From positions 27,148 through 91,147 of the forward strand of contig JADLFV010000064.1 in NCBI GenBank assembly GCA_020849625.1: DNA of 64,000 nucleotides, written 5' to 3'. Each line of letters starts with the position of its first letter. The stretch's first letter is position 1. Positions 49,539 through 56,829 of this stretch are shown here, one piece after another. The notes under the pieces are model-generated. The model saw nothing but the letters and a program-made list of their open reading frames with translations, did no database searches and had not been told where the DNA came from. Both the position numbers and the translations under genes were made by a program. The stretch comes from Phycisphaeraceae bacterium. Lineage in GTDB: Bacteria > Planctomycetota > Phycisphaerae > Phycisphaerales > Phycisphaeraceae.

Positions 49539-52500
49539 ACCAGCAGGGGGCCGGCCAGCTTGTCGAGGCGGTGAGCGAGCAGCCCAGCCTGCTCCAGGTG
49601 CAGCGTCAGGCGCTTCGCCGGTTGTACGACGCCGCTCACCAGGCCGACCAGGCTGATCACACGCAGCAGACCGGCTACCGGGCCCGCAAATCATGGATCG
49701 AGCGCCGCGATCAGCGCGTGCAGGAACGAATCGCCGCCCGGGCACGGCAGTTGGCGCAGATCAACGCGGAATGCGAATCCGCGCTGGAGGCCTTCATCCA
49801 GGGCCAGCACGATCAACTACGAGCCGACGAACACGAAGCCCGCGACCTGCGCGAGCAGACCCATCGCCGCCACGAGCACGAGTTGAACCACCTGCGCCAA
49901 GACGTGGCCAACTCGCGCACCGCGGCCGTCAAGGTGCTCGAAGATCAGCAGAATCACCATGCAGCCTGGCTCAAGCGGCGGCATCAGGAAGATGACGCAT
50001 GCCATTCGCAATTGACTTTGCTGCGCCAGCAGGCGGCCGATCGCGTGCTGACCTTTCCCCGCATCATGCGCAGCAGCAGTGACAAATCGCCTGCCGAAAT
50101 CACCATTGAAACGCCCGATGAGGAGCAGGCCTCCAAGGTTCAGATCGACCGCTTCATGGAGCAATCCGTCCTCGCGGTGCGTCGCTTGCACGAGTTGACG
50201 CTGCCGCACGCTTTCTTCGGCGTCGAGCCTTATCTGTGGTCGGTGCTGGTGCTGTTCGCCGGGGCCGGCAGCGGTTACGCCGCGATGAAAATCTGGCCGG
50301 CGTGGAAGGTTTCGACTGGTATGGCCGTGCTCAGCGGCATGGCGGCGGCCCTGGGCCTGATCCTGCTGACCGGGCTGACGCTCTTCCAACTGGCCCGGCG
50401 GCGGGTGCGCGTTTACAGCGCCCGGGCTGAGGCCGCCTTCAGCGCCCTGGACCGCGCCATCGAGCACGACCGTCAGCTCGCCCGCAGTCTGCACGATGAA
50501 CAAGTCGCCGCCGCCCAACAGACCTGCGATGAGAAAACCCGCAAGATCGATGAGAGCTATGCCGCGCGCCACAAAAAAATCGAACGCAAGGGCAAAGACG
50601 CCGTGGTCAAACTCGAGCAGGTGATCAAGGAGCAACGCCAGACCCGCGCCGCCGCCCAGGTCAAAGAGCTGGCCGCCTTCAAGCGCGACTCGGAGCAGCG
50701 CCGCAAAAGATTGGCCGATTGCCTGGCCCTTCGCCGCGAAGTCGCCCAGCGCCGCACCGGGCGCGACATGGGCCGGCTGGAGACGATGTTCCACAACGCC
50801 CAGAGCGCCTTGCTCGATGGCTGGACCGCCGGCCGCGACCAGGTGCTGGCCGAATTGGAGCCGTCGCAACAACTGGACGCCGCACACAATCAACCGTGGA
50901 GCGATCCGGCCTGGCCCGACTGGACGCCCTCACCGAAGCCCGCCGCCGCGGCGCGTTTCGGTCAACTGGCGATTGCCTCTGACTGTCTGCTCGATCCCCA
51001 GCAACGCGGCGGGCAATTCGACCTGGGTTGGCCGCCGCATTACGCCATTCCCGCCATCCTGGCCGGGCCCGGTGAGCGCAGCCTGCTGATCCAGACCGAT
51101 CCGCTCGGCCGCGAGCCTGCTCTCGATGCCGTGCGCTCCGCCATGATGCGCCTGCTCACCACCTTGCCGCCGGGACAGGTCAAGTTCACACTCATCGATC
51201 CGGTGGGCCTCGGCCAGACTTTCGCCGGGTTCATGCACCTGGCGGACTACGATGAATCGCTGGTCAACACCCGTATCTGGAGCGAGCCGGCCCAGATCGA
51301 GCAGCGCCTGGCCGACCTGACCGATCACCTCAGTTACGTCATTCAGAAACACCTGCGCAATCGCTTCGAGCACATCGACGCCTACAACCTCCAGGCCGGC
51401 GAACTGGCTGAGCCTTACCATTTCGTGGTGGTGGCGGATTATCCACAAGGCCTGACGCCGACCGCCATCGCCCGCTTGAACTCGATCGCTGCCAGCGGCC
51501 CGCGCTGCGGGGTGTACGTGCTGGCCGTGCAGGATGTGCGGCAGCGGCTGCCTTCGGATGCCGAGAGCGACCTGGCTGCCCGTTGCACGACGATTCAACA
51601 GGTGCAGCAACAGAATGGCGACGCTCCGCCGCGCTACGTCTGGCGCGATGAGGTGTTCTCGCGTTTTGCGTTAACCCTGGACAAGCCGCCCAGTGACGAG
51701 TTGATGCGCGAACTGATCGACCGCGTCGGCCGCCAGGCGGTGTCCGCATCGCGCGTGCAGTTGCCGTTCGCCACCATCGCGCCGTCGGCTGACAAGCTGT
51801 GGTTCAAGTCCAGCAGCCACGATCTGTCGGTGCCCATCGGCAAGGCCGGCGCCACGCGCCTCCAGCCGATGACCTTCGGCGTCGGCGTCGCTCAGCACGC
51901 TCTGATTGCCGGCAAAACCGGCTCAGGTAAATCCTCGCTCCTGCACGCCCTGGTGACCAACCTCGCTCTCTGGTACAGCCCCGATGAACTGGAGCTTTAC
52001 CTGGTCGATTTCAAGCGCGGCGTCGAGTTCAAACCCTACGTCACCCATCGCATTCCCCATCTGCGGGCCGTGGCCATCGAGTCCGACCGCGCCTTCGGCT
52101 TGTCCATTCTCAAAAAGCTTGATGCCCAGATGGACGAGCGCGGCGAAAAATTCCGCAAGACCGGCGTGCATGACATCGCCTCGTATCGCGCCGCCAGGCC
52201 TGATGATCGCATGCCGCGCACGCTGCTGATCGTTGACGAGTTCCAGGAGCTTTTCGCAGCCGACGATCAGATCGCGCTGACTGCCGCGACGTTGCTCGAT
52301 CGACTGGTGCGCCAGGGCCGCGCCTTCGGCATGCACGCCATCATGGGCACGCAATCACTCAGCGGTGCGGCGGGACTGGCACTGGGCACCGCCAGCCAGA
52401 TGGCCGTGCGCGTCGCATTGATGTGCGGCGAGGCGGACTCGCAACTGATTCTGGGCGAAGACAACACCGCCGCCCGCCTGCTCAGCCGCCCCGGCGAAGC

Positions 52501-53551
52501 GATCTACAACGAGCAGGGCGGAGCCGCCACGGCCAACATTTTCTTTCAGGTCGCCTGGTTGCCCGGTGAATTGCACAAGCAGCAGCTCGACCGCGTGGCC
52601 CAGCATCACGAATCGCGCGGCGGCAGGGCGGTGCAGTGCGCGGTGTTTGAAGGCTCGCTCCCGGCCGACATCTCCGCCAACATCCCGCTGGCCGCGGCCC
52701 TGACCCATCCCGCCGCGGCGGATGATCATGAACCGGCCAGGGCTTATCTCGGTGAGCCGATCGCCATCGAACCACCGGCCGCGTTCGAGTTGCCCCGCAT
52801 CAGTGGCGCTAACGGCCTGATCATCGGGCCCCGCGCTGAATCCGCACTGGCCATCACCTTCAGCGGCGTGTTGAGCCTGGCCGCCCAGTTGCCGCCGGAC
52901 CGCGCCCGCTTTGTCATCATCAACGGCTCACCCGAGCCGGAGCACGCCCGCCAGTTCGAGCATTGGCCGCAACTGATGCCCAACCGCTGCGACCTGGTCG
53001 CCTGGCGTCAGATCAGCTCCGCCATCGCCGAACTGCACGAGTTGATGCAACAGCGCACGCAGGACAGCGCCAGCTATCCGCAGCCGTCGGTGTTCCTGAT
53101 CGTGTTCGCCCTGCATCGCCTGCGCGATCTGCGCAAACGCGAGGAGGAAATCTCCTTCAACTTCGACGCCGACAAAGACTCTTCGCTTCCTGGGGCGGGG
53201 GCGGTGGTTCCGGGGGCGGACAAGATGTTCGTCGAACTGCTGCACGACGGACCGGCCGTGGGCATCCACACCATCGCATGGTGCGATCGCGCCGCCGCCC
53301 TGGATCAGATGTTCGACCGCCGTGATCTGCGGGCCTTCGACCAGCGCGTGCTCTTCCAGATGAGCGCCACCGACTCCGCCACCCTGATCGACTCAGCCGA
53401 CGCCAATCAGCTTGGCCCCTTCCGCGCCCTGCTCTACCGTGAAGACCGCGGCACCCAGCGCATCATCCGCCCCTACGGCCCCCCGGAAGCGGCCTGGCTG
53501 GAGCGGTTCGCCCAGACACTGCGAAATCGCTCGCAAACAGCGGGCGGTTAA
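49535..53551 (+). CDS. FtsK/SpoIIIE-type ATPase, EccC/EssC-like
   Basis: 1338 residues from ATG 49535 (AGGAG 5 nt upstream; GTG 49529 is less likely). Layout: a long coiled coil (about 20-190); two membrane helices near 230-290 (SVLVLFAGAGSGYAAMKIW and MAAALGLILLTGLTLFQLA); a second coiled coil (300-440); then three ATPase-like modules. Module 1 (about 490-680) lacks a P-loop (LAGPGERSLLIQTDPLGREP). Module 2 has Walker A AGKTGSGKSS (792-801, K799) and Walker B TLLIVDEFQELF (D901, E902). Module 3 (about 1085-1320) has a degenerate loop (LIIGPRAESALAITF). Three tandem modules and an N-terminal membrane anchor recall type VII secretion EccC/EssC, not chromosome-pumping FtsK, since no gamma DNA-reading domain is seen. 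Confidence 0.85.
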   Translation: MNQQGAGQLVEAVSEQPSLLQVQRQALRRLYDAAHQADQADHTQQTGYRARKSWIERRDQRVQERIAARARQLAQINAECESALEAFIQGQHDQLRADEHEARDLREQTHRRHEHELNHLRQDVANSRTAAVKVLEDQQNHHAAWLKRRHQEDDACHSQLTLLRQQAADRVLTFPRIMRSSSDKSPAEITIETPDEEQASKVQIDRFMEQSVLAVRRLHELTLPHAFFGVEPYLWSVLVLFAGAGSGYAAMKIWPAWKVSTGMAVLSGMAAALGLILLTGLTLFQLARRRVRVYSARAEAAFSALDRAIEHDRQLARSLHDEQVAAAQQTCDEKTRKIDESYAARHKKIERKGKDAVVKLEQVIKEQRQTRAAAQVKELAAFKRDSEQRRKRLADCLALRREVAQRRTGRDMGRLETMFHNAQSALLDGWTAGRDQVLAELEPSQQLDAAHNQPWSDPAWPDWTPSPKPAAAARFGQLAIASDCLLDPQQRGGQFDLGWPPHYAIPAILAGPGERSLLIQTDPLGREPALDAVRSAMMRLLTTLPPGQVKFTLIDPVGLGQTFAGFMHLADYDESLVNTRIWSEPAQIEQRLADLTDHLSYVIQKHLRNRFEHIDAYNLQAGELAEPYHFVVVADYPQGLTPTAIARLNSIAASGPRCGVYVLAVQDVRQRLPSDAESDLAARCTTIQQVQQQNGDAPPRYVWRDEVFSRFALTLDKPPSDELMRELIDRVGRQAVSASRVQLPFATIAPSADKLWFKSSSHDLSVPIGKAGATRLQPMTFGVGVAQHALIAGKTGSGKSSLLHALVTNLALWYSPDELELYLVDFKRGVEFKPYVTHRIPHLRAVAIESDRAFGLSILKKLDAQMDERGEKFRKTGVHDIASYRAARPDDRMPRTLLIVDEFQELFAADDQIALTAATLLDRLVRQGRAFGMHAIMGTQSLSGAAGLALGTASQMAVRVALMCGEADSQLILGEDNTAARLLSRPGEAIYNEQGGAATANIFFQVAWLPGELHKQQLDRVAQHHESRGGRAVQCAVFEGSLPADISANIPLAAALTHPAAADDHEPARAYLGEPIAIEPPAAFELPRISGANGLIIGPRAESALAITFSGVLSLAAQLPPDRARFVIINGSPEPEHARQFEHWPQLMPNRCDLVAWRQISSAIAELHELMQQRTQDSASYPQPSVFLIVFALHRLRDLRKREEEISFNFDADKDSSLPGAGAVVPGADKMFVELLHDGPAVGIHTIAWCDRAAALDQMFDRRDLRAFDQRVLFQMSATDSATLIDSADANQLGPFRALLYREDRGTQRIIRPYGPPEAAWLERFAQTLRNRSQTAGG

Positions 53552-53607
53552 AGCGGAAAACCGGCTTTTTGCGCCATAGGGTGTGAGATGCGCTATCGCA
53601 GCGCCTT

Positions 53608-53653
53608 TAGCCCCGGGCTCCGCCCGGGGAACCCCCGGCAAAGCAGGGGGTTA
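53608..53653. repeat. TAGCC-edged hairpin downstream of the FtsK gene
   Basis: TTTAGCC with CCCCGGGCTCCGCCCGGGG, then a degraded second arm CCCCCGGCAAAGCAGGGGG. It may terminate the cluster. Confidence 0.6.
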
Positions 53654-53715
53654 TCGGCACTAACTCACGGACGTGAATCAAACGGGATGGATCACACAAA
53701 CAGAAGGGAACACTC

Positions 53716-54129
53716 ATGCAGCAGTCAGGAAATCATTGGCCGAAAGCAACGATGGTGCTGGCGGCAATGGGCCTTGGCCTGTGGCTGGGCCGCACATCGC
53801 TGACCCCGCAGGCCAGCGCCCAGGCCGGCAGCGATCTGAGCAAGGTGGAAGCGGTGCAGGAAGGTGACGTGATGCTGGGCGCCGGCGACGTGCGCTTCGG
53901 CGTGGCGATCGAGCCGGACGGCGCAGCGGTGGTGTCCAATTCGCGCAACTACCATGCGATCTTCGTCACTTCCGACGGTCAGGCCCGCGACCTGGGCATC
54001 CGCCTGCGCCACCCCCACGCCGCCGCCGCCATCCCGCCCAACGGCATCGCCGTGATCGAAGACATGCAAGGCGACTACTTCGCCATCTCCGCCACCGGCC
54101 GCATCCAGCCACTGGCCGACGTCCGCTGA
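53716..54129 (+). CDS. Secreted or membrane-anchored hypothetical protein
   Basis: 137 residues. The N-terminal hydrophobic segment TMVLAAMGLGLWLGRTSL and a possible cleavage at AQA (about 35) suggest export. The mature part (VMLGAGDVRFGVAIEPDGAA, VVSNSRNYHAIFVTSDGQAR) looks like beta strands. I do not recognise the family. It follows the FtsK cluster after a hairpin and is more likely a separate unit. Confidence 0.6.
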   Translation: MQQSGNHWPKATMVLAAMGLGLWLGRTSLTPQASAQAGSDLSKVEAVQEGDVMLGAGDVRFGVAIEPDGAAVVSNSRNYHAIFVTSDGQARDLGIRLRHPHAAAAIPPNGIAVIEDMQGDYFAISATGRIQPLADVR

Positions 54130-54155
54130 ACGGACGGTGCGCCAGGTTGTGCATT

Positions 54156-54164
54156 TGCTACGAT
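54156..54164 (+). promoter_or_regulatory. Extended -10 of purQ (leaderless)
   Basis: TGCTACGAT with TACGAT ending 7 nt before ATG 54171, identical to the glyA element. Both are one-carbon/purine genes, but recR shares GCTACAAT, so the string is probably a general -10. Confidence 0.5.
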
Positions 54165-54170
54165 ATGCCC

Positions 54171-54938
54171 ATGAAGCCCCGCACTCTCATCATCCGCACC
54201 GCTGGAACCAATTGCGACGTCGAACTGGCCCATGCTTTCGAACTGGCAGGGGCGGCGACGGAGACCATTCATCTCAATCGCCTGATCGAGCAGCCGCAAC
54301 TGATCGACGGGTTCGATCTGATCGGCTTCCCCGGCGGATTCAGCTACGGCGATGACATCGCGGCCGGTCGCATCTTCGCCAATCGGATTCGCCATCACCT
54401 GATGCAGCCGCTGCAACAGGCGGTCGAGCGCGGCGTGCCCATGATCGGCATCTGTAACGGCTTTCAGGTCATGGTCAAGATGGGATTATTGCCTGACCCC
54501 CGGAAGTTTGAGCAGACGGTGACGCTGGCGGATAACACCTGCGGCCGCTTCATCGATCGCTGGGTGAAGCTCTCTGCGGCGCCCGAAAGCGTGTGCATCT
54601 GGACCAAAGGTTTAGGTGAGTTCGATCTGCCCATCGCCCACGGCGAAGGCCGCTTCACCCCCGGAAGTGAGCAATATCTGATCCAGCTACGCGAGAACAG
54701 ACAGATCACGCTGCGTTACACTGCCGGCGACAATCCCAACGGCTCCGTGGACGACATCGCGGGCATCTGTGATCCAAGCGGGCTGGTGCTGGGCCTGATG
54801 CCGCACCCGGAGCGCTTCTGCGCTGCAACGAACCATCCGCGCTGGACCGCCCCCGGAAGGTTGACCTCCACCCCGGCCGGCCTGCAATTTTTCCGCAACG
54901 CGGTCGAGCACGTCAGCGCCGCCGCCGCATCGGTATGA
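54171..54938 (+). CDS. purQ: Phosphoribosylformylglycinamidine synthase, glutaminase subunit
   Basis: 255 residues from ATG 54171, fixed by the -10 spacing and by TLIIRTAGTNCDVELAHAFE. The class I glutaminase nucleophile is in GVPMIGICNGFQVMVKMGLL (Cys), with the His/Glu pair in LGLMPHPERFCAATNHPRWT. FPGGFSYGDDIAAGRIFANR is the PurQ signature. It supplies ammonia to PurL in purine synthesis. Longer than the usual 225, with extra text around the CCCCCGGAAG-bearing segments (54490-54510, 54655-54670, 54848-54860). purS and purL are not nearby. Confidence 0.93.
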   Translation: MKPRTLIIRTAGTNCDVELAHAFELAGAATETIHLNRLIEQPQLIDGFDLIGFPGGFSYGDDIAAGRIFANRIRHHLMQPLQQAVERGVPMIGICNGFQVMVKMGLLPDPRKFEQTVTLADNTCGRFIDRWVKLSAAPESVCIWTKGLGEFDLPIAHGEGRFTPGSEQYLIQLRENRQITLRYTAGDNPNGSVDDIAGICDPSGLVLGLMPHPERFCAATNHPRWTAPGRLTSTPAGLQFFRNAVEHVSAAAASV

Positions 54939-55011
54939 GCAAACTCGAACGCCGGAGGGTCATTCACCGCAACTCCTCTGCCAGTCCAGCCGACCAGTTA
55001 CACCTCCCGTT

Positions 55012-55045
55012 GCTATTATTAGTTTTTTAGAAAACTAGTAATAGC
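55012..55045. terminator. AT-rich palindrome after purQ
   Basis: GCTATTATTAGTTTT-ttag-AAAACTAGTAATAGC, a 15-bp stem with one mismatch and an internal T run. It is probably a terminator, possibly bidirectional. Confidence 0.5.
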
Positions 55046-55108
55046 CATGAGTGGGGGCGGCCTCGGTGTGATGCGATATCAGGCAGTGGCTCCTTCGCAG
55101 GATCAATT

Positions 55109-55139
55109 CGAAGCCCACGGATTGAATCCGTGGGCTTCG
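55109..55139. repeat. Perfect 15-bp palindrome between purQ and the membrane gene
   Basis: CGAAGCCCACGGATT and its exact inverse around one base. Nearly the same hairpin is the rpsA terminator at 56767. It may terminate the minus-strand membrane-protein gene. Confidence 0.6.
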
Positions 55140-55148
55140 GGATCAAGG

Positions 55149-56345
55149 TCAGTTCCTGTCCATCTGCGAACGGTGCGTGAGCCAACTCAGGGCGGCGCCG
55201 GCAGCCAGCATGACAAAGGCGCAGGCCACCGCGGACCAGCCCCAGCCGGCGGCGGAGTCGGGCGTGGATTTGTCGCCAAGGGTGCGAAGGCGATCGAAGA
55301 TGACGCAGAGATTGTGGCCCAATGCGCTCATCAGGAACGACAGTACGCCGGCCGGCAGCAGCAGCAGGTGGCTCCCGTTAATCCACCAGGCGGTCGTCCA
55401 TAGTCCCGCGTCGGCCAGCAGCATGAGGCGCAGCGGTGTGATCGACCAGTACCCGGCGTTGAACCACACGGGGCCGCCGGCACTGAGGGCCAGCGCGGCG
55501 ATGCCGGTGCCGAGCAGGGCGATGCGCCGTTCGATGGACCATTGCGGGTCTTTGTGTTTGATCATCAGCAACCCGCCCAGCCCGATCAGCATCGGGGCCA
55601 GGTCATAGGCGTGCAGATCGGTGCCCTTGAACACCCAGTGCGTGGCCCACAGGTGCAGCGTCACGGAAGTCAGCGGCACGTAGCGTGCGGCTGTCAGCAG
55701 GATGCGGGCGGGATCGCCGCGGGGCGTTTCGTGTTCTGTCCAGCGGATGCCGCGCAGGCCGATCAGCAAGGCCAGCAGCCACCAGCCCAGGTACAGTTGA
55801 TCGGCATGAAATAAATTCGCTTTGACCAGTGCCCGCCACACACCGCCCAGCAGCAGCAGGGCGGCCAGGTCCAGGGCGAGGATGGCCCAGCCGCGCGGCA
55901 GCAGGCGGATGTTCATGCCGCAGAAGATGACAGCGAGTTTGGCCAGTGCCAGCACCCAGGCCGGGGCGCAGACCCATAGGCCGTTGAATTCGTTGAAGGT
56001 GAAGCTGCGGTGGAATAGCAGCGTCAGATCGCTCAGCAGCAGCACCTCCAGCACCAGCAGCACCAGGGCATGGCGCATGATCTGCAGCTTGCGGGCCAGC
56101 CAGATGCCCAGGGCGATGACGACCAACTCATAGAGGTTGAACACCACCAGCAGCTTGACGAGCCAGTCGAAGCGGTCGGGGTCAGCCTGGGTCAGCGCAC
56201 GGTTGAGCAGGAAGCATCCCAGCAGCATGGCCGCCCCGCTGAGCAGGTAGAAGGGGTTGTAATCGATGATCCACTCCCAGGGCGAACGACGCAACACGAT
56301 GGGATCGACGACGGTGGTAGATGGCTGTTGATCGAGCGATGTCAT
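55149..56345 (-). CDS. Multi-pass membrane protein, unknown
   Basis: 398 residues from ATG 56345. About ten to twelve hydrophobic helices: NPFYLLSGAAMLLGCFLLNR, LVVFNLYELVVIALGIWLAR, ALVLLVLEVLLLSDLTLLFH, and a final ACAFVMLAAGAALSWLTHRS. A conserved-looking loop RSPWEWIIDYNPFYL opens the protein. I do not recognise a family; size and helix number suggest an integral inner-membrane protein with no soluble domain. No neighbour suggests a role. Confidence 0.65.
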   Translation of the reverse strand: MTSLDQQPSTTVVDPIVLRRSPWEWIIDYNPFYLLSGAAMLLGCFLLNRALTQADPDRFDWLVKLLVVFNLYELVVIALGIWLARKLQIMRHALVLLVLEVLLLSDLTLLFHRSFTFNEFNGLWVCAPAWVLALAKLAVIFCGMNIRLLPRGWAILALDLAALLLLGGVWRALVKANLFHADQLYLGWWLLALLIGLRGIRWTEHETPRGDPARILLTAARYVPLTSVTLHLWATHWVFKGTDLHAYDLAPMLIGLGGLLMIKHKDPQWSIERRIALLGTGIAALALSAGGPVWFNAGYWSITPLRLMLLADAGLWTTAWWINGSHLLLLPAGVLSFLMSALGHNLCVIFDRLRTLGDKSTPDSAAGWGWSAVACAFVMLAAGAALSWLTHRSQMDRN

Positions 56346-56440
56346 GTCCGCACCCGTCCTTTCGTGACTGTGACCGGGCGCGGTGATCGCGCCGCGGCCG
56401 TGGCCGTGCAAGGGCTGCTGACGGGTCGGCGGGGTGATGC

Positions 56441-56650
56441 CTAGGACGTCCGCACCGACAGCGGCAGCAGGACCGTGATCGACTCGCCACAAGCGAACCG
56501 ATCGCGCGAGCGGTGCGGGCTGGGGATCAGCGCGAATGGGAATGAATAAAAAATGGCAATGTCTGGATCTTGGGCTCGCACCAGCATCGCAACAGGTTGT
56601 CTTACGTTGATTATATCGTCGGGGGTCGTGACGCCAATGAAAAAGTTCAC
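56441..56650 (-). CDS. Possible small protein upstream of the membrane gene
   Basis: 69 residues from GTG 56650. The frame (VNFFIGVTTPDDIINVRQPV, later IFYSFPFALIPSPH) has protein-like, less GC-driven composition, but there is no ribosome-binding site and I know no homologue. It could be a remnant. The remaining gap on the left (56346-56440) shows nothing else. Confidence 0.25.
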   Translation of the reverse strand: MNFFIGVTTPDDIINVRQPVAMLVRAQDPDIAIFYSFPFALIPSPHRSRDRFACGESITVLLPLSVRTS

Positions 56651-56700
56651 ATGTTGTTTGATTGCCTTTGGCCTTTGGGAGAAGGTGGGGTGAAGGCGTG

Positions 56701-56763
56701 GTTCGACAATGTGGCTTGCAGGTGTTCGGCCCTCACCCCGGCCCTCTCCCAGGGGGAGAGGGG
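56701..56763. repeat. Dispersed CCCTCACCCC repeat, copy 1
   Basis: GTTCGACAATGTGGCTTGCA then GTTCGGCCCTCACCCCGGCC and CTCTCCCAGGGGGAGAG. The inverse strand of 60101-60163 carries the same order of words. Confidence 0.65.
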
Positions 56764-56766
56764 GTG

Positions 56767-56798
56767 AAAAAAAGCCCACGGATGGAATCCGTGGGCTT
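56767..56798 (-). terminator. Intrinsic terminator of rpsA
   Basis: On the minus strand AAGCCCACGGAT-tcc-ATCCGTGGGCTT followed by seven T (56773-56767). Confidence 0.85.
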
Positions 56799-56829
56799 CG
56801 GGGTTGTTGCGTGGCAGACCTGCGGCGGG

